A DNA stretch of 18,869 nt from Goniomonas avonlea (lineage: Eukaryota > Cryptophyceae > Goniomonadida > Goniomonadaceae). Below, in pieces: positions 7,833 to 16,683 of the stretch. Positions within the stretch are counted from its first letter, which is position 1. Every line of letters starts with the position of its first letter. Position numbers and translations under genes: made by a program. The stretch is taken from contig QUTJ01031782.1 of the NCBI GenBank assembly GCA_003573635.1, positions 1-18,869 on the forward strand. Direction: 5' to 3'. Below the pieces are notes generated by a model that did no database searches, was not told the DNA's origin, and saw nothing but the letters and a program-made list of their open reading frames with translations.

Positions 7833-10171
7833 ATGCTCATGCCCTCTCTGGCTATCAGAGAAAGGATGAAGCGAACCTTTCGACTCATGGTGCTTGCGAT
7901 TGTCCTCTCAACCCCTCTGTGGCCACGTGTACTGTTATATGCCGTTGGCGTTGGTCTTGTGTTGCTTGCTGTGTACATGTTGCGCTGGTGGAACTTGGTG
8001 GAGTTTGAGGTCAGGGAATCCCAAAAGAATAACTTGTACGAAAACGCCCCTGCTGCTGGAGTGTACCAAAAACGCCTGAATACGGAACAACTGATGGATT
8101 CGTTGGTGCGACGGGTCTCAGATGTGAAGCTTTCAGGCCGGCGACCCGTCCGCGTCTGCCTTCTGAAAGCGAACTCTGGTGGAGGGCATCTGGCTGCCCT
8201 CAACGCTCTCAAGGAGGTGCTGTCTGCCTGTAATTTTGATTGGGAGCTGATTGATGTGGATCTTCCTGCTGCTCTTGAGACCAACGAAAACAACACTCTC
8301 TACACCACCTTCAACGTGACTGGTGAGGAGATTTACAACTGGTGCCTTGCCACGAACAACTTCTGGAGCTCCACTGTCGCGAGGATTTTGAGCACCCTCT
8401 CCAATATCTCTATTTTTATGTGTCACGCGTGCCCCATGGGAAAGTTTGTGGGTGTCGACATTGCCAAAAACTTCTGGCTTGAGACGAAGCCGGACTTGGT
8501 CGTTTCGGTCATCACCATGGTCAACGGCATCGCTGGCAGAGGTCTCCATGCGGCTGGCATGGGCCATGTCCCGGTCGCCGTGCTCGTGACAGATTTTGAG
8601 GAGAGCTTTGTGCATCCCTGGATGCAGGATGTCACTCACTATATCATTGCCGGCACGAAGCGCATCCAGGAACAATGCAAGGCTAAGAATTATCCACCTA
8701 ATAACGTGTTTCCTGTGTCGGGCATGGTGATGCGACCGTCGTTTTATAACAACAAGCTTGTGGGCGACCGGCAGGAAGAGCTCCGAACCTTGGGGTTGGA
8801 CCCCACTCGCCGAACATGTCTGCTCTTCTATGGCGGGTGCGTCTCTCGCTCCACCTCACTGGCCACTTGCCTCCACCTCACTGGCCACTTGCCTCCACTG
8901 ACACCTCCGTACATTCCACCAACACCTCCATACACCCTCCACCTCCACCTCCACTTTGGTCCCGATTGAACGATTCACACCTGCTTCAGATATGCGTCCC
9001 GCAAGCTCCCAACTTTGGCACGCATGTGTCAGCAGCAGCCCGTGCCGCTCAACTACATCTTTATCTGCGGCAAGAACTCGGAATTGAAGCAAGAGCTTGA
9101 CACCCTGGACTTTGGGGACTCGGCTGTCCATGTGGTCGGCTACACCCGGAATGTCCCGCACTATATGTGGATTTCTGATTTCTGCGTGTGCAAGCCTGGG
9201 TACGTCCCCATTGAGTCACCCCCCCCCCCCCCTTATTCAGGAACTCGCTGTCGAATTGTATTTTCCCCCATTTGTCATTTTCCCCTCTGTAATTTCCAAT
9301 CTGGCTTGTCAGCGCCTGCACTTGTGTCTGCGCGGAGGGGAAACCCGTTGGGTCGGATCGAGCGTTTGTACTTACCCTAGTCTGTTCCCAGCCCTGCGGT
9401 TATCACTGAGGCGGCGTGGTTTGGGCTTCCTTTGCTGATTGAGCATAACATGGCCACCCTTGCCCAGGAGAAATGCGTTGCAACCTGGTCGGTGGAGGTA
9501 CGCCATTGGCTCGAGCTCGTTCACCGCCCTCTCGCTTGTTCACTTCAGTCTGTCCCCAGTCTTTGTCTGCTGTCTCTGCGGTCAGTCTGGCTTCACTGTC
9601 GGCCCTGGGTCCCCAGTGCGCCTGCTCTGTCCGCTCGAGCAGCTGTTGATGGACGTCTGCGCGAACACGACAGAACCGAAGTGCAGTTAATGAAGGAGCG
9701 CGAGACAGATAGGCAAACAGGGAGCCAGCATCGGCAGTGTGTGTGTCCGGACGTGAGAGATCGCACCTGCTCCGCCAAGCGGGCTGGATGCGAACCTTGC
9801 TCGAGTTCTGCACTCGTGGAGCTTTTGTCAGCTTCGTCAATTCACTCCGAGCTCGAACAACGCTCACACGCATGCTCGCAGATGAAACTGGCAATGTTGT
9901 GGCGCAGAGAATCGCAGCTGCCTCAGCTCGTGACGCAGCTGCTGACTGCGATGGGTCCTGTGCCCGACCATCAGTTCCGCCGCATTGGGCACCACCTCGA
10001 GCCCAACTACGCCATTTTCCAGATTCCGGATATCCTGTCGGTCCGTTTCGCTGTGGTTGTCTGTGTTTCCAAACTCGACCCAGTTTCACGCACGGGGTCT
10101 CGGCAGATCGTTTTCTCACATCTGCCACGCAGAAGCTTGCAAAGAAAGCGCGGAAAGCAGCCGAGAAGTAA
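7833..10171 (+). CDS. GT28-family glycosyltransferase, MGDG-synthase type
   Basis: Exons 7833-8836, 8990-9199, 9392-9497, 9882-10040 and 10133-10171 give 1518 nt, 505 aa plus TAA. The ATG at 7833 is the first after an in-frame TAG. Hydrophobic segments at about 17-30 and 33-50 would anchor it in a membrane. SGGGH at 115-119 is the N-domain glycine motif of MGDG synthase and MurG-like enzymes. TDFEESFVHPWM at 253-264 matches the conserved TD...HPxW region. GYTRNVPHYM at 385-394 and KPGPAVITEAAWFGLPLL at 403-420 form the C-terminal sugar-nucleotide region, with Glu411 kept but the usual GPGT reading GPAV. Members transfer galactose or glucose from UDP-sugar to diacylglycerol. Sugar and acceptor here are not known. 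The last two exons are less certain: exon 4 rests on spacing to the family C-terminus, and the final KLAKKARKAAEK tail has an alternative splice. Confidence 0.87.
8849..8892 (+). repeat. 22-bp exact tandem duplication in GT28 intron 1
   Basis: Two identical units, CTCCACCTCACTGGCCACTT plus GC, lie 12 bases after the donor GTGCGT of the first intron (8837-8989). More CACCTCC-type pieces follow to 8955. Confidence 0.85.
9219..9232 (+). repeat. Run of 14 C in GT28 intron 2
   Basis: Homopolymer 19 bases after the GTACGT donor of intron 9200-9391, C on the sense strand. Confidence 0.9.
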
Positions 10172-10262
10172 ACGGCGTTGTTATCTCACACTACCACGCA
10201 GGAGATCGTGAAGCGATCACAGCGGGAGGCTGCTCAACGCGAACGCCGTGAGCGCGAGAAAA
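10100..10262 (+). other. Ambiguous 3' end of the GT28 gene with duplicated acceptor
   Basis: Two similar acceptor regions occur 69 bases apart (CTCACATCTGCCACGCAG ending at 10132 and CTCACACTACCACGCAG ending at 10201). After the first, the frame reads KLAKKARKAAEK and stops at 10171. After the second, another frame reads a very basic EIVKRSQREAAQRERRE-type helix ending TGA at 10269. Splicing from the GTAAAC at 10168 into it in the first frame gives KRS and a stop. Which tail is real needs transcript data. Confidence 0.4.
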
Positions 10263-11824
10263 TCGGTTGAACTTGGCCGGGATGCGCTTCTCGGTGTTCT
10301 CTCGCCATTCGCACTGTCTCGTCGCGCCCGATTGCTGTGGCCTGGGCAGGAAACGCTGTGGCGGCGCCGAGCGAGTTGCGCATGATGCCGTCGTGGCCCT
10401 CGCGGGCTGCGGGCGGGCGTGCTGTGCTGTGTGTGTGTGTGGTGTGGTCTGTGCTGTGCGTGCGGGGCAGCTGGTTGGTGCAGCGCAAGCCTCGCGTCTC
10501 CTGCGTGTCGGTGGACGCTGGCGCGGTGCGTGCGGCCGTCTCCTCGTGTCTTGCGCGCGTGTGTTGGGTCGGTGGACATCGGTTGGCTGGCGTACCGCGC
10601 CGTTTGCTGTTGTTCATGTCGCGGGCGGTGAGCTCTTGGCCAAAGTGAAATAGTTGTAGTTGCTTTTAGAGGGGGGACGGGCAAGGCAGGGATGGAGGAG
10701 AGAGTTCTGGTCGCTGCACTGTGTCGAGGTCCAGGTCGGGGCGGCCCTTTTTTTGTGTCCCGGTGTTGCATGGGAGGTTCTCCTGTGCATCTGGGCACTT
10801 GTATCTGGTTGAACTGTGAACTGGCTCCTGGTGAGAGCTGCGTGAATTTCTGGCCGAAACGGACCTGGAATGTGTTGAGTTTACGACACTGACACTGGAC
10901 AGTGTGTGCCAATGCTGAAAGAACAGACAGACTTATCTCTATGTGGGCGCAAACGTATACCTTCCTTGCCACAACAGCAGCGTGCTGGTCCAGTCGCGTT
11001 TCGTAATTTTCGGCTTCGGTGCTGAATCGCTGAGGTGCACAGTGTGCCGTTAAGGCATTGTGGTGATGCACGTGCGTGCTCCACCATTTCAGAGTCGTCA
11101 AAGCAACGGCCGCGCGAGGAGGCGGCTTTTCAAAACATACGGAGTCACTCGCAATCACGGCACCAGTTCTCGCAGCTTAGCTTGTTGTCAACCAGCCGGA
11201 TCAAATGGTGAGAGAGGCATCCACGCAGCGTTGTGCGCATTGTTCGAGTTGCTTGTCAAAAAGTTTGGACATGAGAGGTTGGCGGTGAGGAAAAACACAG
11301 AGCCATCCGTGTTGTAAGCCAGCCTGCGATCAAATGGGACCCAGTTATCGCGCGTGTACGTTGCAGTTGGTTTCTCTCATCAAACGGAACCAGGCAGCTC
11401 GAACAGGGCAGGTGTATTTACCAGGTGTCGGGAGGTGGCACTTGGCCCTAGGCTGCCGGGCAGAGTCTTGTGATTCGTGTGCTTTGCGTAGCCATATTGG
11501 ACCCCACCGTCTCCCACCAAAGTTCTCCAACCGAGTTGCAACCACGGTCAGTTCTCGCACCGTGGACGTCAGGGCGAAACCTGTCGACACGGCTCGTGCG
11601 GGTCTGGGTTTGCGCCGTGATAATTTCCACAGTTTGCCCACCAGTGTTCTAGATCTTGAAGGAGCTGAAGCGTTGAGCATGAGTGACCGGTGCAAGCATA
11701 GGAGTCAGCTGCAGCCGTGCTCAGTGCATAATAAAATAGAGAGTCACTGGAAAATGATTCTCGGCGAGCCTGCAAGTTTTGAGAGCACCTGGCTGTCGAC
11801 ACCACTGCGGGACTCGGCGGTCTT

Positions 11825-11876
11825 GCAACATACGTGAACGTTCACGTATGGCAACATACGTGAACGTTCACGTATG
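11825..11876. repeat. Perfect 22-bp palindrome in two tandem copies
   Basis: The half-site CATACGTGAAC followed by its reverse complement forms a perfect palindrome at 829-850 of the 11 kb block (11829-11850), and again at 11855-11876. Both are preceded by GCAA, so the unit is 26 bp. Each holds two ACGT cores in TACGTG/CACGTA and a central AACGTT. It could form a strong hairpin or bind a dimeric factor. No gene boundary is nearby. Confidence 0.9.
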
Positions 11877-12062
11877 TTTGCTTCGAGCCGGCTTCCCCCA
11901 CTTGACCACCCCCGCGTCGCAGACCAGAGGGCGGATGGCGGACGCATGCAAGCGTTGGGCGCGCTGCCTCGCCGTCCCCCAGGTTCTCAAGCCAGCCCCA
12001 GTCCTTGTCGAATCACTTGGCATATGGTAGCAACATCCGGGCTCACCGTGCTGTGATCAATG

Positions 12063-12137
12063 GAATACGCCTCGTAGCTGCCAAACGTGTGAGTTCGACA
12101 GAATGCGCCTCGTAGTTGTCAAACGTGTCAGCTCAGG
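12063..12137. repeat. Two 38-bp direct repeats
   Basis: Copies start at 12063 and 12101 with GAATACGCCTCGTAGCTG or GAATGCGCCTCGTAGTTG, then (C)CAAACGTGT. Noncoding as far as can be seen. Confidence 0.8.
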
Positions 12138-12175
12138 AATACTCTTCTCTCTGCCTGTGATTGTCTCTGTCGCTG

Positions 12176-12362
12176 TCTCTGCCTCTCGTCCCTGGTCTCT
12201 GGGTCGCTCCTCCCCCCACCTGCAAGGCCAAGAAGCTTGCACACACGGTTGCACACTTCTGGCTCTGTCTTTCTCTGCCTCTCGTCCCTGGTTGTCAGCC
12301 TGGGTCTCCCCCCCCCCCACCTGCAAGCCCAAGAAACTTGCACACATGGACCGAGGTTCGAA
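12176..12362. repeat. Two 96-bp direct repeats with C-rich core
   Basis: Copies start at 12176 and 12272 with TCTCTGCCTCTCGTCCCTGG, then a C run (11 C at 12308-12318 in the second), CACCTGCAAG and AAGAA(G/A)CTTGCACACA. The second ends next to GGTTCGAACC, which resembles a tRNA-type B box. Confidence 0.75.
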
Positions 12363-12596
12363 CCTGCAACCCGTGGCACCTAGTTACAGCACCGTATCAC
12401 ATATGTTGACGCACACTGCTCAATCTTTGAATGGATGTGACAAACCACCCTGTCCCTCTGCGCCCTCTCTCCCACTCTCGCTTTCTCTCGTGTTGTTCTC
12501 CTAAGACAGATCCACGAATCTGGGGCTGTTATGCAGCTCCTAGGTTGCTGGAATGGAATGTTCTCTCTCTACCGCCGTGCTGCGCCGTTAACATGA

Positions 12597-14931
12597 TCAC
12601 ACACACAACCCTCGCGCAACATACCCGTTCTTCATGACGCAAATGCTCAGCCCAGAAGACAGGTCAGCAAAAGCAGCACAACCGCCGACGCCGTTATGGC
12701 CTACACACTTGGTTGCGTTCCGTCCCTGCAACTCGGGCACTGGCCATGGTGAGAACCCGAGTGCCAACCGGGAAGGAGTGTCCCTGTTGCGCAAAGTTGG
12801 GACGAGAGCAGTAAGGAAGTAGGAAGGAGGATGGTGAGGGGGCCAGAAAAGAGAGACAGACGGGCTTGCAGACTTGCAGACAGAGCGAGCGCGAGACATA
12901 TCGGTTCTGAAGAGATTGCTCGGCTTGATGCGAGTTAAGCTGCTCTTCCAAGACACTTAACGCCAGGGCAGTCAGTTTCGGGAGCACCGAGGGGAAAATT
13001 GCGAAGTCTGGGCGGGGGGGGGCGAGAGACATGCAAACAAATACTAAAAATAACAGTGGTGAACTGCAGACAGGCAACCGCTTGAGTTCCAAAACCTGTT
13101 CAAAGGAAGGTGGGGCCGACGTTGAAGCCACAAACTCGGCACAGCCACACAGACACAAACACTGGGAGGGGGGTAAAACCCTGTTCAGTGCAAGATAGGC
13201 ACCCGACAAGGAAGAGCGTCGAGGTGCTGCAGGTCACGAAAGCGGACGATGCCGACCATAAACCATAAAAGAAGACCATACCATACCATCCGTGCAAACC
13301 ATGAAAGCAGACCACGCACCCATGATGCCCGTGTCCAGAAGGGGGCAGTGTTTTAGCGGTGGACTCGACCGCAACGCGCAACACGGATGTCGTAAACGGC
13401 GACACAAGCTTGGTCTTCCCATTGTCGATGCTGCCGTTATTTGCCAAGGCGCCGTACCTGCAGAACTGGAGTTAGCCTGAGTGGGTCAGCGAATGGGCAC
13501 AAGGAGGCATTGGTCTTCGTCCAACGGTGACTTGTAGTCTACTCCAAAGATTTCTATCACGTTGTGATGGACAGTTCGGTGTCTCTCGGAAAACGAGCAT
13601 GGCTAATACAGGTGTCTGAACAATCGTGAGTCGGGCGTGGAAAGATCTGCGCACATCTTAGCAATTGCACCGGCTGTGAAGAACCCGTTGCTTGACGGTA
13701 AACACACACGACTCCACGGCCGCGAGTTGGCCAGTCGGGTGGCGATTGCTGCTTCGGTGAAAATCGCTGCCTTTTTTACCCATCCTGGGGAAACACGATG
13801 AACCCAGGCTGCTCGCGGGGCTGGTTCCAGCTTCGCCACCAGATTCCGTTGGGTTGCAGGGAGGCTACCGAGATACATCTACCATACGGACAAAAAGTCA
13901 ACCTAAAAGTTGAACACAGAAATCATGGGGGGGGGGGGGTACCTGACCACTCACACCCAGTGGACGAGCGATATTTTCTTCAACAACGTCGTGGATGTGT
14001 CTGGGAGTAGCATCAGCACGCGAGAAAAACTGGGTATCTGTCACCTGCCGCTTGCCGCCTGAACTATTCCACCGACGATCCAACTGAAACTCACTGGATG
14101 ATATTCACATTTGGTATCGGGCTCCCACTGGGGCTTCTGTCGCTCTATCCAAGCGCAGCCCGCCCTGCACCGTCGTGAACATTTAGTCATTAGATACTCG
14201 AGCATCCAATGACGACACCCACCGCCAGACGTGAGCGGGGCTCCGCAGGTATGAGAACACGAATCGACCTATCGGTAGCATTTTCTTGAGACCGGCACGA
14301 TGGCTGACAGCGCATTCGACTGTCACGGCGTCCTTGCCGTTGGCCGCGAAAGCTGGCCAGTAGTGGCTGACAGGAGAGGAATACCGAACGGCTTGAGAGT
14401 CAACAAGGGTCAAAAGAGCAGTAGCCGATGTTCCTTTGCAGAGGGAATAGGACATAAATAACTGTGACACACCGTTAAACATGGTATTGAACAGGGCCCT
14501 ATCACCGTGTCATGCTCGACCGGAACCCAACCCAGGTTCCCGCGCCTGCAAACACCAGCACACACACTGACAACAAGCTCCCCCTTATAATATGCAGCAA
14601 CCTGGACTCCGTATTGCCTGCCACTTCGGATCATCTCTTCCAGCGCACGCGCCACTTCGGCGTTGACTGGATGTTGCGCGGCAATCCGTGGAGGAGCTCT
14701 TCTCAGAGCCGCTTCAAAAAACGCTTCTGATCGTGAGAACATCCATCTAAGCAGAAGTAACGCAACAGGGACAACAAGTGCAATGGTCGAGGCGACCACG
14801 CCCGGCGAGGTCACAAAAGACACGACCTCCAAAAAGCTGCCCATCGCAAGACTTTTCTTATCGTTTCGCGGTAATGAAGTCAGCAACGCGGGAGCTTGCC
14901 GCTTGAGTCGGCTTGACGCGCCACTTGACAT
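12597..14931 (-). CDS. Membrane-anchored serine beta-lactamase-like hydrolase (LACTB/EstB type)
   Basis: Minus-strand exons 14931-14506, 14461-14223, 14164-14045, 14000-13955, 13878-13655, 13457-13320 and 12783-12625 join in frame; reading on past 12625 ends at TGA 12599-12597 (459 aa). A GTATGT donor at 12624 leaves a further exon possible. Residues about 37-65 form a hydrophobic anchor. GVQVAAYYKGELVVSVCAGV starts the catalytic domain. The nucleophile motif SxxK is SLCK (Ser148-Lys151) in MSYSLCKGTS, followed by YWPAFAANGK and SHRAGL (195-200). The second motif region is EYHPVSFSWIVGG, with Tyr243 as likely general base. YGALANNGS and GHNGVGG (His427, the HxG motif) complete the family pattern. 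Members are serine esterases, peptidases or transferases; few hydrolyse beta-lactams. The substrate is unknown. LACTB affects mitochondrial phospholipid metabolism in animals, a possible parallel only. Confidence 0.87.
12784..13319 (-). other. Longest intron of the beta-lactamase-like gene
   Basis: 536 nt between donor GTGCGT and acceptor GCGCAACAG, with matching phase (GG plus G) into DTPSRLALGF. It is more than ten times longer than the 44-nt introns of the same gene. It holds repeated ATGGT pieces near 13262-13305 and a sense-strand C run at 13014-13022. No other coding exon was found. Confidence 0.6.
13927..13939 (-). repeat. Run of 13 C (sense strand) in beta-lactamase-like intron 4
   Basis: G run on the plus strand, C run in the sense of the gene, about 15 bases after the GTGAGT donor of intron 13954-13879. 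Confidence 0.9.
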
Positions 14932-15023
14932 GCGGTCACTTGCCTTCAATCGTCGAGATTATTCTTTCTGCGTGCACTGTGTGCCTCAGCCTGTTGGATT
15001 TGCCTACGATCGGACGGCCGGCA
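14932..15023. promoter_or_regulatory. 92-bp divergent promoter gap
   Basis: Only 92 bp separate the start codons of the minus-strand beta-lactamase-like gene (14931) and the plus-strand START gene (15024). Core promoters of both must overlap here or lie within the coding ends. No TATA or CCAAT element was recognised. Confidence 0.5.
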
Positions 15024-16037
15024 ATGCGTGCCATGAAAGTGAGACAACTGGCCTTAATGGCTGGAGATATTGCCTCTCGTGAAGTTCCTACAAAGGTTCG
15101 TTCGCATCGTCTCCGGCATACGTACGCGTCTCTCGCCCGGTATGCTAGTTCCTTGGCGCCCCCTGCGGTCGCTGCTGTTCTCGGCCTCAATGCTGGGATG
15201 GCTATTGGTCATGCAGATGGTCTTGTCCTAGCCTCACTTAAGCCGGAACTACCTCAGCCAGCACTGTTGGCTCAGTTGGAGTTAGAGTTTGAGGTCGAAG
15301 AGTCCTCTCAATCTCTTGGAAATGGAAATTCGGCGGTTGCTCTGAAGGATTCAAGTGTCTGCAACGATCACGTCCCGGAATCCACGGGTGAAGTTGATGT
15401 GGAATCGGGGTCCGCTACTTCTGGCATTCCTGACTCTGAGTTTATGCAAGCCTGTGATGAACTTTTCACTGACGAAATTTGGGAGCAATTCACGAATCAC
15501 AAGGACTTTCGGCTCTGGCGTCGCCCCAAAGGAGCATTGTATCAGTATCGGGCAACCGGGACCTATGACAACGTATCAGCAGAGGTGCTCCAGGGTGTTC
15601 TGATGAACAACGAGTATCGGCGTCGCTGGGACAGCTCTGTCGCTCGACTGGAGACTGTGATGACCCTGCCGGACGGCACAGAAATGTTGCAGTGGTGGGT
15701 CAAGTACCCGTTCCCAATGGCTGACAGGGAGTACATCTTCCAGCGAAAGGTTCAGAAGGTGCAAGACGCCATTGTTATCGTCAACCGTGCCACCGATACA
15801 GATTTTCCCGAGAACAAGAACAAAGTTCGCGTGACTGAATACCGTTCTGATATCGTGCTGCGGCCACACACCACAGCAAGTGAGCCAGGGGTGGACGTCG
15901 CAGTTGCGTACTTTGATGATCCTCGCGCCGCATCCGCCTCGATGGTGAACTGGGCTGCATCGACAGCGATGCCTCGGTTTTTGGACTCACTGCAGCTCTC
16001 AACAGAAGAGTGGGTGAAGGGCCATTCAAATAGTTGA
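15024..16037 (+). CDS. STARD7-like START-domain lipid transfer protein (intronless)
   Basis: A single open frame of 337 aa. The frame stays open upstream to 14913 without an ATG, so ATG 15024 is the likely start. Residues 35-62 form a hydrophobic segment behind a basic N-terminus (VRSHRLRHTY), as expected for a mitochondrial or membrane-targeting presequence. A low-complexity acidic/Ser region at 85-135 leads to a START domain at about 150-330. Diagnostic stretches are FRLWRRP, YQYRATGTY, YRRRWDSSVARLE, WVKYPFPMADREY and VRVTEYRSDIVLRPH, which follow the order of STARD7. STARD7 moves phosphatidylcholine to mitochondria; the same role is likely but not shown. The C-terminus VNWAASTAMPRFLDSL is the usual last START helix. 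It is the only gene here without introns. An AATTAAAG at about 16166 may be its polyadenylation signal. Confidence 0.93.
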   Translation: MRAMKVRQLALMAGDIASREVPTKVRSHRLRHTYASLARYASSLAPPAVAAVLGLNAGMAIGHADGLVLASLKPELPQPALLAQLELEFEVEESSQSLGNGNSAVALKDSSVCNDHVPESTGEVDVESGSATSGIPDSEFMQACDELFTDEIWEQFTNHKDFRLWRRPKGALYQYRATGTYDNVSAEVLQGVLMNNEYRRRWDSSVARLETVMTLPDGTEMLQWWVKYPFPMADREYIFQRKVQKVQDAIVIVNRATDTDFPENKNKVRVTEYRSDIVLRPHTTASEPGVDVAVAYFDDPRAASASMVNWAASTAMPRFLDSLQLSTEEWVKGHSNS

Positions 16038-16683
16038 GGTGCTCAGGGGGGACCTCGCACTGGATAGGCGTGGTGCCTCGGATGCTGTGGTTTGACAGCC
16101 GCACTGTTAATTTTGCTTGCGTGCGTCAAGTTTGGGTTTGCTTGCCTGATAGTCTGCGCTTGTTGAATTAAAGGGTTGCATTACAGAAGGAATGGTGTTT
16201 GTATTATTCTTGCGAATTCCTGCGCATTTTGTCTCGATCCCAGTCGTGAGCGGCATAACAATAGAAGCGGAAAGGGTAACGAGACCGCCACCGAATTATT
16301 CGACAGCTGAACTTGTGAGAAAAAAAACACGCATCTGGGACGAAGTTTTGAATTCGGTCCACTCCCCATGGTCGAAATTATGAACTCAGTGCTGCAACGT
16401 CGTGACAATCATCGAGAGCCAGGTTGCACCCACCCAAGAAGAGCTCGATCATCCACGGGGTTGAAGCACAGTGACACCTCATTTAAACCCTCCCGACAGT
16501 GAACTTGATCACGCCGTGCCTTCGAGCCATCAGTGGCGTGAAGTTTCCTCGTTTTCACGCTAGCGAGACTATCCATCCCAAAGGTAAGTTTCTAACTAAT
16601 GGCCAAGGAGGGGAGCCAAGTTACGACTCAGTCTATCCAATCCTGTCTCGAGGCCGAAAACTCGAGGGCCGAGGCGCGTCTCA
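16038..16683. other. Intergenic region and leader of the SLOG gene
   Basis: Holds the 3'UTR of the START gene with AATTAAAG near 16166 and then sequence without a supported gene. A GTAAGT donor-like site at 16584, followed by CTAAC, suggests a leader intron of the downstream gene, but the acceptor is not clear. A 51-codon ATG frame at 16599-16754 overlaps the start of the next CDS in another frame. Confidence 0.45.

Larger units (their letters stand above)
10172..12596. other. Long region without a supported gene between convergent genes
   Basis: About 2.4 kb between the GT28 stop and the last supported beta-lactamase-like coding exon. Frames up to 313 codons exist but are compositionally random (many Arg/His/Pro or Cys) and match nothing. 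The region may hold 3'UTRs and perhaps a last small exon of the minus-strand gene. It has a GT/GC-rich stretch near 10410-10480, an AATAAA at 11730-11735, the double palindrome at 11825-11876 and two direct duplications between 12063 and 12360. Confidence 0.5.

Noticed and set aside
7833-8969. Unspliced 378-aa version of the GT28 protein
   Set aside because: It ends in a His/Leu/Pro-rich repeat read from the intron; splicing 8836 to 8990 restores the C-terminal GT28 domain.
10217-11158. 313-codon minus-strand frame
   Set aside because: Arg/His/Pro-rich random composition with no motif; overlaps the 3' flank of GT28.
12340-12412. tRNA gene or tRNA-derived SINE on the minus strand
   Set aside because: GGTTCGAACC resembles a B box, but no acceptor stem, D arm or anticodon stem could be paired, and no A box was found.
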